A stretch of DNA of 64,000 bases from Streptomyces sp. ITFR-16 (GTDB taxonomy: Bacteria > Actinomycetota > Actinomycetes > Streptomycetales > Streptomycetaceae), in the NCBI RefSeq assembly GCF_031844705.1, contig NZ_CP134609.1:992001-1056000 (forward strand). Reading direction: 5' to 3'. This document shows, one piece after another, positions 42,448 to 50,459 of this stretch (position 1 is the stretch's first letter; every line of letters begins with the position of its first letter). The notes below the pieces were generated by a model. It saw only the letters and a program-made list of their open reading frames with translations, did no database searches and had not been told where the DNA came from. The translations under genes and the position numbers were made by a program.

Positions 42448-44607
42448 TCAGCCCCGGGCGCCCGTGCCCGCGTCCGCGCCGGAGCCCCTGCCCTGCCCGC
42501 GCCGGGTCCACCGGGCCGTGCGGCCGGCCGGGTCGCGGTCCTGCCGCACCGGCACCTGCGGTCCGGAGACCTCGCGCAGCCAGCACCGCAGGACCCGGTG
42601 CACGGCCTCCGCCCCGACCAGCTCGGCCACTCTCGGCTCGCCCTCGCCGGCCGCCGCCTCCAGGGGGTCCGTCATCCCGCGCGGCCACAGCAGGAACGGC
42701 CGGGACTGGTCCCCGCCGAGTCCGCCGTGCGAGCCGATCTGCTCCTCGAAGGCGTGCACGGTGCCGGTCACCGGGTCGTACATGGAGTTGACCATCACGT
42801 CCGCGACGTGCGGGAAGGTGTCCGTGCGCCGGATCGCGTCGGCCGCCCCGGGGCCGAAGGGGGCCAGTGGGCCCTGCCCGTCCACCAGCTCCGCCACCGG
42901 GATCCGTACGCCGTCGCGGCCGAGGACCACCGAGCCGTGGCGCTCGCTGCGCACGAGCAGGAAGCCGATGCCGGGGTGGTTGGCGAGCGTGCCGAGCAGA
43001 GCGGGGTGGCGGCGGTCGAGCTGTTCCGTCGAGGCGCGTCCCTCGATGTCCGGGAAGGAGATCAGACCGAGGTTGCCGGAGGCGAGCACCACCGGGTCGG
43101 AGGCCTTCGTGACCTGGGCCTCCTCCCCCTCGGCGACCGGGCGGTGCAGGGCGATCCGGACCGCGTCGCGCGCCTCGGAGCCGCTGCGGGTGCGCTGCGC
43201 ACGGCGGGGCACCGGGAGCCCGCTGCCCGCCCGGACCAGGTCCTTGAGCGTCAGCCCGTACACCCCGGCGAAGGTCTCTCCGGGGCTCTGGCCGTGGTCG
43301 GACAGGAGCACGATGCGGTAGCTGCGCGGGGTGTGCTCGGTGACCTTGGCGATCAGGGCGAGGGAGCGGTCCAGCCGTGCGAGGACCTTCTCCGCGTCCC
43401 GGCTGCGCGGTCCCGAGTGGTGGGCCACCTCGTCGTAGGCGACCAGGTCGGCGTAGACCGCGGTGCGGCCGGCGAACATGTCGCCCATGACGGCGGCGAC
43501 CACCACATCGCGTTCGACGACGGTCGCGAAGGCCCGGATGAAGGGGTAGAGCCCGCCGCGCTTGATCCGGGGCGTCTCCTTGCGCAGCCGGGCCCGGGTC
43601 GACTGGGCGATCTCCCGGCCGACCTCCGCGACGAACGAACCGGCGGTACGGACGGCGTTGGCCGGGTCGGAGAAGTAGGCGAAGTACCCGGACCGGGACC
43701 GCCGGCCCCTGCCGAGCCTGGCGGCCATCGACAGGACCAGGGCGAGCTGGTCGGCGCCGCCGCTGAAGAGGTTGCCCCGGCTGGCGCCGTCGACGGTGAG
43801 CAGTCCGCCGTCACGGGTGCGGGCGACGGCCCGGCGCTGGAGTTCGAGGGCGCTCGCCGGTCTGCTGGAGACCATCACGTCGCCGGTCTCCTTCTCGTAC
43901 CAGCGGAAGGCGGGCACGTCGTGGTTGCTGCCGTGCAGGATGCCGAGCTGGCTGGCGCCGGTCTGGCTGGACCAGTCGGTGCGCCAGGGGGTGAGCCGGT
44001 GGCCGTCGGTGTCGGCCAGCCAGCGGGCGACGGTCGGCATCAGCCCCTCGGCGGCGGCCTGGACGAGGACGTCGTGGCCGACTCCGTCCAGCTGGATGAA
44101 GACGGTGCCCGGCGGCTCCCCGTCGCCGCCGTCCGTGCCGCTGCGCCGGCGGCGCCGGTCGGCGAGGCGCGAGAGCCGTCTGCGGTAGGCGTTGTCGTCG
44201 CGGACGGCGAGCGCGGTGGAGGTCGCGGAGGCGACGGCGGACATGACGGCCGCGACGACGACGGCCGTCTCCGGGTCGGCGGCGCCCCGGCCGTCGGGGA
44301 TGAGCCGCAGGGCGATCAGCAGCAGCGAGCCGTTGAGGAAGAAGACCAGCAGCCCGAGGAAGTAGGCCGGCACGATGAGCAGGGCCCGTACGAGCACGGG
44401 CCAGACCAGGGCCGAGAGCAGACCGAACGCGCCCGCGCCCCAGGCCGCCGTGAAGGCCGTCTTGGTGATGCTGTCGCCGTCGTCCGACTGGAGCTGGAAG
44501 TCCGGCAGGATCCCGGCGAGCGCCAGCATCGTGAGCGTCGAGACCGCCCACACCGCGATCACTCGCATCAGGGCGCTGCCGGCCGCTCGCCATCGCCCGT
44601 CACCCAC
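42448..44607 (-). CDS. membrane protein: phage-holin-4-like domain fused to an alkaline-phosphatase-fold domain
   Basis: This 719-aa protein has four transmembrane segments in the first 135 residues (holin_4_2-like), then a basic linker and a large phosphodiesterase/phosphatase-fold domain (about 165-650). Metal motifs are FIQLDGVG (Asp), TDWSSQTGASQLG (likely Thr or Ser nucleophile), YDEVAHHSG, the intact LLSDHGQSPG and a late GSHGGLGGD. Despite the holin-like name it is a chromosomal Streptomyces protein, not a phage lysis gene. It may hydrolyse or transfer phosphate groups on an envelope polymer or lipid. It is convergent with the LacI gene. Confidence 0.87.
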   Translation of the reverse strand: MGDGRWRAAGSALMRVIAVWAVSTLTMLALAGILPDFQLQSDDGDSITKTAFTAAWGAGAFGLLSALVWPVLVRALLIVPAYFLGLLVFFLNGSLLLIALRLIPDGRGAADPETAVVVAAVMSAVASATSTALAVRDDNAYRRRLSRLADRRRRRSGTDGGDGEPPGTVFIQLDGVGHDVLVQAAAEGLMPTVARWLADTDGHRLTPWRTDWSSQTGASQLGILHGSNHDVPAFRWYEKETGDVMVSSRPASALELQRRAVARTRDGGLLTVDGASRGNLFSGGADQLALVLSMAARLGRGRRSRSGYFAYFSDPANAVRTAGSFVAEVGREIAQSTRARLRKETPRIKRGGLYPFIRAFATVVERDVVVAAVMGDMFAGRTAVYADLVAYDEVAHHSGPRSRDAEKVLARLDRSLALIAKVTEHTPRSYRIVLLSDHGQSPGETFAGVYGLTLKDLVRAGSGLPVPRRAQRTRSGSEARDAVRIALHRPVAEGEEAQVTKASDPVVLASGNLGLISFPDIEGRASTEQLDRRHPALLGTLANHPGIGFLLVRSERHGSVVLGRDGVRIPVAELVDGQGPLAPFGPGAADAIRRTDTFPHVADVMVNSMYDPVTGTVHAFEEQIGSHGGLGGDQSRPFLLWPRGMTDPLEAAAGEGEPRVAELVGAEAVHRVLRCWLREVSGPQVPVRQDRDPAGRTARWTRRGQGRGSGADAGTGARG

Positions 44608-44707
44608 GCCGCTGTCACCTCACGTCCGGGCCCTGCCGTTCCGGGCCCCGCCCCAGCTTTTCACAGCGCGGACCGCGGGCCGCCCGGAGGCGGTACTCCG
44701 CCGCCGG

Positions 44708-45112
44708 TCAGCAGCCGTCGTAGCCCGCGGTCGGCATGGAGAGCCTGCGGTGCACCCCGGCCTTCGTCCGGGGGCTGTAGCTGGGTTCGTCGAGTCCGGC
44801 GATCTCCAGCCGGACGCCGCGCCGCTCGCACTCGGCGGTGAACTGGGGCACGGAGGCCAGGGCGCGGGTCAGCACCCGCTCGTTGGGGGCGACGAACAGC
44901 TCGATCTCGCCGCCCTCGACGTCGGCCCAGAGCGCGTGGTGGTCGGGGCGCAGCGCGTAGAGCCGCAGCTGCCGGGTGATGACGTAGCCCTGGTCGGCGG
45001 CCCATCGCGCGCACATGGCGTGCTGGCTGCGGGTGTCGACCAGGAAGGGGTCGCTGTCGAGCTCCTCGAGCGGCGTGAGGCTGGCGATGGCCGCCACGCG
45101 TACGTCCCCCAT
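44708..45112 (-). CDS. conserved small protein, function unknown
   Basis: This 134-aa protein starts at the ATG at 45112, which has a GGGAGA site; the frame reaches 45166 without support. It has no signal peptide. The pattern DTRSQHAMCARWAADQGYVI followed by FVAPNERVLTRALASVPQFTAECERRGVRLE is reminiscent of the serine-recombinase catalytic fold, where a Gln, a Cys-x-x-Trp-Ala and a Gly-Tyr follow in this order. The catalytic Ser is absent, so it is not a working recombinase. It lies upstream of the holin-phosphatase gene on the same strand. I cannot assign a function. Confidence 0.75.
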   Translation of the reverse strand: MGDVRVAAIASLTPLEELDSDPFLVDTRSQHAMCARWAADQGYVITRQLRLYALRPDHHALWADVEGGEIELFVAPNERVLTRALASVPQFTAECERRGVRLEIAGLDEPSYSPRTKAGVHRRLSMPTAGYDGC

Positions 45113-45330
45113 GACCGTCTCCCGTGCTAGGTGTTCCCCGACCCTACCCGGCGCCCCCGCGTCCATGAAGGCGCACGTCAGAGCAGTCAGGGGCGCGCGA
45201 TCATGGGCGTGCGCCCCCGGGTGGGCGGGGTGATCGGCAGGGTTCGCGGACCGGAGGCGGGGCAGTGCCCGTAGGCTCGTCGGCAGATCCGGGGCGGTCC
45301 GGAGCGGTCCGGGGAACGGGAGGTGGCGGC

Positions 45331-46113
45331 GTGCCGGTGGAGATCACCTGGTGGGGCCATGCCACCTGCACGATCGAGGACTCGGGCGTCCGGGTCCTGA
45401 CCGATCCGCTGTTCGTACGGCGCTTCGCGCATCTGCGGCGGCGCGACGGCGCCCTGCCGGGCCCGGCGGCCGCCGTCGCCGATGTGGTCCTCATCTCGCA
45501 TCTACACTCCGACCATCTGCATCTGCCGTCGCTGTCCCGGATCGCCCCGGGCGCCCGGCTGGTCGTGCCGCGCGGCGCGGTCCGGGCCGTGCCGGGGCTG
45601 CGGCTGCTGCGCCGGGTGCGCGGGCTGCGGATCACCGAGGTGGTGGCGGGTGACGAGGTGCGGATCGGCGAGGTGCGGGTACGGGCCGTGCCGGCGCTGC
45701 ACGACGGGCGGCGCCTGCCGGTGGGCCCGCACCGCTCCCCCGCCCTGGGGTACGTCGTCGAGGGCGGGGCGCGTACGTACTTCGCCGGGGACACCGGCCT
45801 CTTCGACGACATGGCGCAGGCCGTCGGTCCGGTGGACGTGGCGCTGCTGCCGGTGGGCGGCTGGGGCCCGTATCTGGGCCACAACCACCTCGACGCGGGG
45901 CGCGCCGCCGAGGCGCTGGCCCGGCTGGAGCCGCGCGCGGCGGTGCCGGTGCACTACGGCACGTACTGGCCGATCGGGATGGACCGGGTCAGGCCGCACG
46001 AGTTCCACGCGCCGGGTGAGGAATTCGTCCGCCAGGCGGCGGTGCGGGCGCCCAAGGTGGCGGTGCACCGGCTGGGGCACGGCGAGCACGTGCGGCCGGA
46101 GGCCGCCGGGTGA
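45331..46113 (+). CDS. MBL-fold metallo-hydrolase (UlaG-like)
   Basis: This 260-aa metallo-beta-lactamase-fold protein carries the zinc motif SHLHSDHLHLP (H-x-H-x-D-H), a later GDTGLFDDM Asp and a C-terminal His in VPVHYGTYWPI. The N-terminal ITWWGHATCTIED is typical of UlaG-like hydrolases. The GTG start at 45331 follows GGGAGG at a good distance; an ATG-less extension reaches 45265. It overlaps the DedA gene by 4 nt. It probably hydrolyses an ester, lactone or phosphodiester; the substrate is unknown. Confidence 0.87.
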   Translation: MPVEITWWGHATCTIEDSGVRVLTDPLFVRRFAHLRRRDGALPGPAAAVADVVLISHLHSDHLHLPSLSRIAPGARLVVPRGAVRAVPGLRLLRRVRGLRITEVVAGDEVRIGEVRVRAVPALHDGRRLPVGPHRSPALGYVVEGGARTYFAGDTGLFDDMAQAVGPVDVALLPVGGWGPYLGHNHLDAGRAAEALARLEPRAAVPVHYGTYWPIGMDRVRPHEFHAPGEEFVRQAAVRAPKVAVHRLGHGEHVRPEAAG

Positions 46114-46739
46114 TCGGGGAGTTCCTCCGGCAGACCGCGCAGCTGCCCCCGGAGTCGACACAGCAGGCGGTCGGCTACCCGTCCCTGTTCCTGCTGGTGG
46201 CGGTGGGCGCGCTGGTGCCCGTGGCGCCGACGGGCGCCCTGGTGAGTTCGGCGGCGGTGGTGGCGTTCCACCAGTCGTCGCCGTTCGCGCTGCTGGTGGT
46301 GTTCGCGGTGGCGTCGGCCGCCGCGTTCCTCGGGGACGTCTGCCTGTACTGGCTGGGGCAGCGCGGGGTGCGGTCGAAGAACGGCTCCAAGTGGCTGCGG
46401 GCGATCAGCGACCGGGCCGCGCCGGAGCGGCTCGCGCAGGCGCAGCGGAAGCTGGAGGAGCACGGCGCGACGGTGCTGGTGCTGTCCCGGCTGGTGCCGG
46501 CGGGGCGGATTCCGGTGATGCTGGCGTGTCTGCTGGGCCGGATGCCGCTGCGGCGGTTCGCCCGGGGCGATGTGCCGGCCTGTCTGGCGTGGGCGGCGAC
46601 GTACCAGCTGATCGGGATCCTGGGCGGTTCGCTGTTCCCGGAGCCGTGGCAGGGCGTGGTGGCGGCGGTGGGCCTGACGCTGCTGATCAGCGGGGCGCCC
46701 GCGGTGTGGCGCCGGCTGCGGGCGCGCTCCGGCGGCTGA
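46110..46739 (+). CDS. DedA family (VTT/SNARE-associated) membrane protein
   Basis: This 209-aa integral membrane protein has about five hydrophobic segments and the VTT-domain signature VLSRLVPAGRIPVMLACLLGRMPLRRFARGD containing the conserved Arg and Gly. A Pro-rich re-entrant segment GALVPVAPTGALV is also typical. The GTG overlaps the MBL-fold gene stop (GTGA). Proteins of this family move or flip phospholipids or undecaprenyl phosphate, or support membrane potential. A role together with the MBL hydrolase is likely from coupling. Confidence 0.88.
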   Translation: MIGEFLRQTAQLPPESTQQAVGYPSLFLLVAVGALVPVAPTGALVSSAAVVAFHQSSPFALLVVFAVASAAAFLGDVCLYWLGQRGVRSKNGSKWLRAISDRAAPERLAQAQRKLEEHGATVLVLSRLVPAGRIPVMLACLLGRMPLRRFARGDVPACLAWAATYQLIGILGGSLFPEPWQGVVAAVGLTLLISGAPAVWRRLRARSGG

Positions 46740-46757
46740 CCGGCTCCGGACGGCGGG

Positions 46758-47816
46758 TCAGCCGCCGGCGGTACGGGGTTCGCGCACGGTGTCGAGGATC
46801 CGCGAGCCGCCGATGGGCAGGTCCCAGAGGCGCTCGCGCGGATGGCCGGCCCGCTGCCAGGCGGTGCGCAGCCGGGTGAGCGGTTCGAGTACGGGCTCCG
46901 CCGAGAGCAGGAAGGCCGCCCAGTGCATCGGCGCCATGGCGTGGGCGCCGAGGTCCTCGTACGCCCGCACGGCCTCCTCCGGGTCGGTGTGCACGTCGCC
47001 GAGCCACCAGCGGGGTTCGTAGGCGCCGATCGGCAGCAGGGCGAGGTCGATGCCGGGGTGGCGGCGGCCGATCTCGCCGAACCAGTGGCCGTAGCCGCTG
47101 TCCCCCGCGAAGTAGATCCGCTGCCCGGGTCCCTTGGTGTCCTCGATGACCCAGCCGCCCCACAGCGAGCGGCAGGTGTCGGTGAGGGTCCGCTTGGACC
47201 AGTGGTGGGCGGGCACGAAGTCGAAGCGGACGCCGTCGAGCCGCGCGGACTCCCACCAGTCGAGTTCGGTGACGCGGCGAAAGCCCCGGCGGCGGCACCA
47301 GTGGCCGAGCCCGGCGGGGACGAACAGCGGGGTGTGCCGGGGCAGCCTGCGCAGGGTGGGGGCATCCAGGTGGTCGTAGTGGTTGTGGCTGATGACGACG
47401 GCGTCGACGGGCGGCAGGTCCTCCCAGCGCACGCCGACGGGGGTGATCCGGGCCGGGGTGCCGAGGATGCGGCGGGACCAGACGGGGTCGGCGAGGACGG
47501 TGAGGCCGCCGGTGCGGATGATCCAGCTGGCGTGCCCGGCCCAGGTGACGCAGCTGGTGCCGGCCGGGACCTCGGGCAGCGGCTCGGGGGCGTACGGCAG
47601 CCGGTGGATGCCGCGCAGTCCCTCCGCGTTGGGCCGGATGGCGTGCTCCCGGGCGAGCCGGGACATGCCGAGGACTCCGGGGAGCGGGGCGGTGAGCCGG
47701 TCGGCGAAGCTCCGGGGCCAGGTGCGCACCTCGCCGAGCGGACGCGGTGCGAGGACGTCGCCCGAGGTCACGCGGGGTGTGTTCCGGGCCGGGGAGCGCT
47801 CGGTCTGTTCCGTCAT
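46758..47816 (-). CDS. MBL-fold metallo-hydrolase (NAPE-PLD/UlaG-like)
   Basis: This 352-aa hydrolase has the zinc motif SHNHYDHLDAPTLRRL, a following GDSGYGHWFGEIGRRH Asp and a C-terminal PMHWAAF His. CVTWAGHASWIIRTGG begins the domain near residue 85 after a Pro-rich N-terminal extension. It resembles NAPE-phospholipase D-like bacterial proteins, whose substrates are phospholipids or lactones. It is convergent with the DedA gene across 18 nt. A GGGAG site precedes the ATG. Confidence 0.87.
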   Translation of the reverse strand: MTEQTERSPARNTPRVTSGDVLAPRPLGEVRTWPRSFADRLTAPLPGVLGMSRLAREHAIRPNAEGLRGIHRLPYAPEPLPEVPAGTSCVTWAGHASWIIRTGGLTVLADPVWSRRILGTPARITPVGVRWEDLPPVDAVVISHNHYDHLDAPTLRRLPRHTPLFVPAGLGHWCRRRGFRRVTELDWWESARLDGVRFDFVPAHHWSKRTLTDTCRSLWGGWVIEDTKGPGQRIYFAGDSGYGHWFGEIGRRHPGIDLALLPIGAYEPRWWLGDVHTDPEEAVRAYEDLGAHAMAPMHWAAFLLSAEPVLEPLTRLRTAWQRAGHPRERLWDLPIGGSRILDTVREPRTAGG

Positions 47817-47852
47817 CGGGGCTCCCGTCCCTGAGTGCGCCGGCGCGGGGCG

Positions 47853-49103
47853 TCAGCGGAGTTCGTCGAGGGCTGCTCGGAAAATGCTCAGGGCTGCCGC
47901 GACATGCGGCAATTCGAGGGGCTCCGCCGCGGTGAGCGACTCCAGCTGCTGCCGCGGGGTCGATCCGAGCAGGGAGCCGGTGCCCAGGCGCACCCTGAGC
48001 GCACCGAGTTCGTCGCCGAAGCGGTGGCCGCCGGGGGCCGGGGCGCCGAGCCGTTCGCTGAGGTACTCCTCCAGTTCGAGCGAGTCGGTGACCCCCCGTG
48101 CGGCGAGCCGGGAGCGCAGCGGGCCGAGGTCGGCGTAGAGGTGGCGGCCGGCCTGCGGGGGCCGGGCCAGGGCGCCCGAGGCGAGGACGGCCCGGTGGGC
48201 TGCGGCGGCGATGCGGGCCTGGGTGGCGGCGGCCCGGCGGACGCGTTCGGTGACGGCGTCGGGTTCGCGCAGCGCGTGGGCGGCGGCGGCCGCGACGGGT
48301 CCGGCGACGAAGGCGCCGAGGGCGGTGAGGATGTCGAGCGTACGGGCGTGGCGCACCGCCGCCCGTTCGGTGCCGGGGAACCGGGCGACGGCGACCGGCC
48401 AGGCGGACGGCGTCAGCGCGCCGGACAGGTCGGAGACGACCGTGACGTCGTCGGGGCACATCTCCGCCGGGCTGAGGAGCACGGTGTCGTGCGGCCGGTG
48501 CAGGGTGTCGCGCCAGGTCTCGTCGCTGACGATGTGCAGGCCCTCGGCGACGGCGGCCTCGCAGGCCTCACGGACGAGTTCCGGCGGGGCGACGGTGGCG
48601 GTGGGGTCGTCGACGACGGAGATCAGCAGCAGGCGGGGCCGGCCGCCCTCGGCCCGCACCCGGCGCACGGTCTCCAGGAGCGCGTACGGGTCGGGCACTC
48701 CGCCGCACTCGGCGGGGGTGGGCACCTGGTAGGCGGGCCTGCCCAGGAGCCGGGCCTGCGGGATCCAGGAGGCGGGACAGGGGCGCGGCATCAGCACGTC
48801 GCCGCCGTGCGCGGCGATCAGGGCGAGGAGCAGCGGGGAGGTGCCGGGGGCGGCGGCGATGTGCTCGGGGCCGCCGTGCAGCCCGCGCCGGTCCCAGTAG
48901 GCGCGGGCGGCCTCGCGCAGGTCCGCCGAGCCGCCCGCGGGCTCGGGCTCCGCGCGGTCCGCCGCGGCGGCGAGCACCCCGGCGAGTTCCGGCAGGACCG
49001 GCAGCCCGGGTCCGGGCGCGGGCGGCCCGTACCGTACGGGTCCGCGGTCCTCCCGGACCGCGCCGGTGCCGTGCCCTTGACGCCCGGTCCGCTCCCGGCC
49101 CAT
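47853..49103 (-). CDS. aminotransferase class I/II-fold protein lacking the PLP lysine
   Basis: This 416-aa protein has the fold-type I aminotransferase layout: substrate and phosphate-loop-like region near 85-110 (APGTSPLLLALIA), DDPTATVAPPELV near 165-177 where active enzymes have NPTG, and SDETW at 193-197 with the PLP-pyridine Asp194. The position of the Schiff-base lysine, in SDLSGAL at 224-230, holds glycine. I count no lysine anywhere in the protein. It therefore cannot form the usual internal aldimine and is probably a pseudoenzyme or a binding protein. It stands alone behind a 13-bp direct repeat. Confidence 0.85.
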   Translation of the reverse strand: MGRERTGRQGHGTGAVREDRGPVRYGPPAPGPGLPVLPELAGVLAAAADRAEPEPAGGSADLREAARAYWDRRGLHGGPEHIAAAPGTSPLLLALIAAHGGDVLMPRPCPASWIPQARLLGRPAYQVPTPAECGGVPDPYALLETVRRVRAEGGRPRLLLISVVDDPTATVAPPELVREACEAAVAEGLHIVSDETWRDTLHRPHDTVLLSPAEMCPDDVTVVSDLSGALTPSAWPVAVARFPGTERAAVRHARTLDILTALGAFVAGPVAAAAAHALREPDAVTERVRRAAATQARIAAAAHRAVLASGALARPPQAGRHLYADLGPLRSRLAARGVTDSLELEEYLSERLGAPAPGGHRFGDELGALRVRLGTGSLLGSTPRQQLESLTAAEPLELPHVAAALSIFRAALDELR

Positions 49104-49128
49104 CCGGGCCTCCTTCGCCGCCGCTCGG

Positions 49129-49156
49129 TCTCCGGCCCTTTGCTCTCCGGCCCTTT
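49129..49156. repeat. 13-bp direct repeat upstream of the aminotransferase-fold gene
   Basis: TCTCCGGCCCTTT occurs at 49129-49141 and 49144-49156, a 15-nt period. A minus-strand TATAAA overlaps the outer copy (49154-49159). The repeats lie 26-53 nt upstream of the start, around the expected transcription start. They could be a regulator site. Confidence 0.5.
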
Positions 49157-49211
49157 ATACGAGGGAATGGGGCGGCGCGCCTGCGCTACGGCCGGGCACT
49201 CGACGGGCCCG

Positions 49212-50066
49212 TCAGCCGGCGAACGGCGTCCCCGGCAGGCCCGTGCCCGCGTCCGGCAGGACCAGCAGCGATCCGGAGAGCGGGTGCGGGGCGTCGAGAC
49301 CCGTGCGGGCCGAGGTGATGTAGAGGTCCCGCAGTGCGGGCCCGCCGAAGGCGCACGCGGTCGGCCGGCGCACGGGCAGCTCCACGGTGCGCTCCAGCCT
49401 GCCGTCGGGGGTGTACCGGCACAGCGCCGCCCCGTCCCACAGGGCGACCCAGACGGCTCCCTCCGCGTCGACCGTCAGTCCGTCGGGGTAGCCCGCGCCC
49501 TCCTCGACGACGGCGAACGGGCGGCGGCCGGTGACGTGTGCGCCGTCCGCGTCGACGTCGAACACGTCGATACGGCGGGTCGGGGTGTCGATGTAGTACA
49601 TGAGCCGGCCGTCCGGGCTCCATCCGGTGCCGTTGCTGCAGGCCACCAGGGGCAGCACCCGGGTGGTGGTCCCGTCGGCCGCGACCCGGGCCAGACTGCC
49701 GCCGGTCTCCGTCCCGTCGTAGCGCATCGTGCCGGCCCACAGCGCCCCGTCCGGCGCGACCGCCGCGTCGTTGCCGCGCCTGCCCGGCTCGGGGTCGTGG
49801 ACCAGCCAGCGGAAGGCGCCGTCCGTGTCGTACAGGCCGATGCCGTCGCGCAGATTGACGACCAGTCCGCCGCCGGCCCTCGGCTTGGCCGCCCCGACGT
49901 GCTGTTCGGTGGCCATGACCGTCCGCCGGCCGGTCGCCGGGTCGAAGGTGTGGACGCGGGCGGAGAGGATGTCGACCCAGATCAGCCGCCCGGCGGCGGG
50001 GTCCCAGGTCGGGCCCTCGCCGAGCGCGGCGCTCTCCCGTACGGCGAGTTCGGGACGGTCCCTCAT
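49212..50066 (-). CDS. SMP-30/gluconolactonase/LRE family protein
   Basis: This 284-aa six-bladed beta-propeller belongs to the SMP-30/gluconolaconase family. Metal-site residues are visible: Glu in ALGEGPTWD (about 17), Asn in CSNGTGWSPDG and Asp in GYPDGLTVD. These are calcium or zinc ligands in the family. The ATG at 50066 is chosen; the upstream open frame is Arg-rich and unlikely to be translated. It likely hydrolyses a sugar lactone. It lies 108 nt downstream-side of the aminotransferase-fold gene with no evident operon. Confidence 0.88.
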   Translation of the reverse strand: MRDRPELAVRESAALGEGPTWDPAAGRLIWVDILSARVHTFDPATGRRTVMATEQHVGAAKPRAGGGLVVNLRDGIGLYDTDGAFRWLVHDPEPGRRGNDAAVAPDGALWAGTMRYDGTETGGSLARVAADGTTTRVLPLVACSNGTGWSPDGRLMYYIDTPTRRIDVFDVDADGAHVTGRRPFAVVEEGAGYPDGLTVDAEGAVWVALWDGAALCRYTPDGRLERTVELPVRRPTACAFGGPALRDLYITSARTGLDAPHPLSGSLLVLPDAGTGLPGTPFAG

Positions 50067-50459
50067 GTCTGGCTCCCCCGGTGTCCGGGCCTGCCTGACA
50101 GCGCGGCGACGACCCGTCCGGACCGGTCGCGGACAGGGGCGGCGACACGGCTGGCATCGGGGCCGGACGCGCGGTCGAGCACGTCCAGCGCCCTGGTCAT
50201 CGCGGGAACGAGTCGCCCCATGGCTGTGCACCGCCCTCTCACCCTCGGTATTCCGGTCAGTGACCGGTATCACGAACACAGGCTATGTCCGGCCCACTTG
50301 CGGGGACAACGACGAGGTGAGGCCGGGCACGCGGCCCGGGCGCGGCGCGGCGGGATCCTCCCGGTTTGCCCCGGCCCGGGGTGTGATCCGGGTCCTGCGG
50401 CGGCCACCGCCGGGCGCGCCTGCTGGTTCGGGACGGCCGGGCAGGGTATTCGCTGTCCC
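50067..50459. other. intergenic region, no gene seen
   Basis: This 393-nt stretch separates divergent SMP-30 and PAP2/kinase genes. Short minus-strand frames (68-70 codons) near its right end are Arg/Pro-rich and overlap each other in different frames, so they look random. It probably holds the promoters for both genes; no motif stands out. Confidence 0.6.

Noticed and set aside
42448..44607. Prophage lysis gene (holin)
   Set aside because: The holin-like part is only the membrane anchor of a large phosphatase protein and no other phage genes are nearby.
44708..45112. Serine recombinase
   Set aside because: Only a faint pattern of the fold is seen; the catalytic Ser and Arg set is missing, and no DNA-binding part is present.
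47835..50459. The first two thirds of a 1376-codon plus-strand frame that ends in the PAP2/kinase gene
   Set aside because: It covers two clear minus-strand genes and is Gly/Arg-rich without domains. Only the part from the ATG at 50460 has real motifs.
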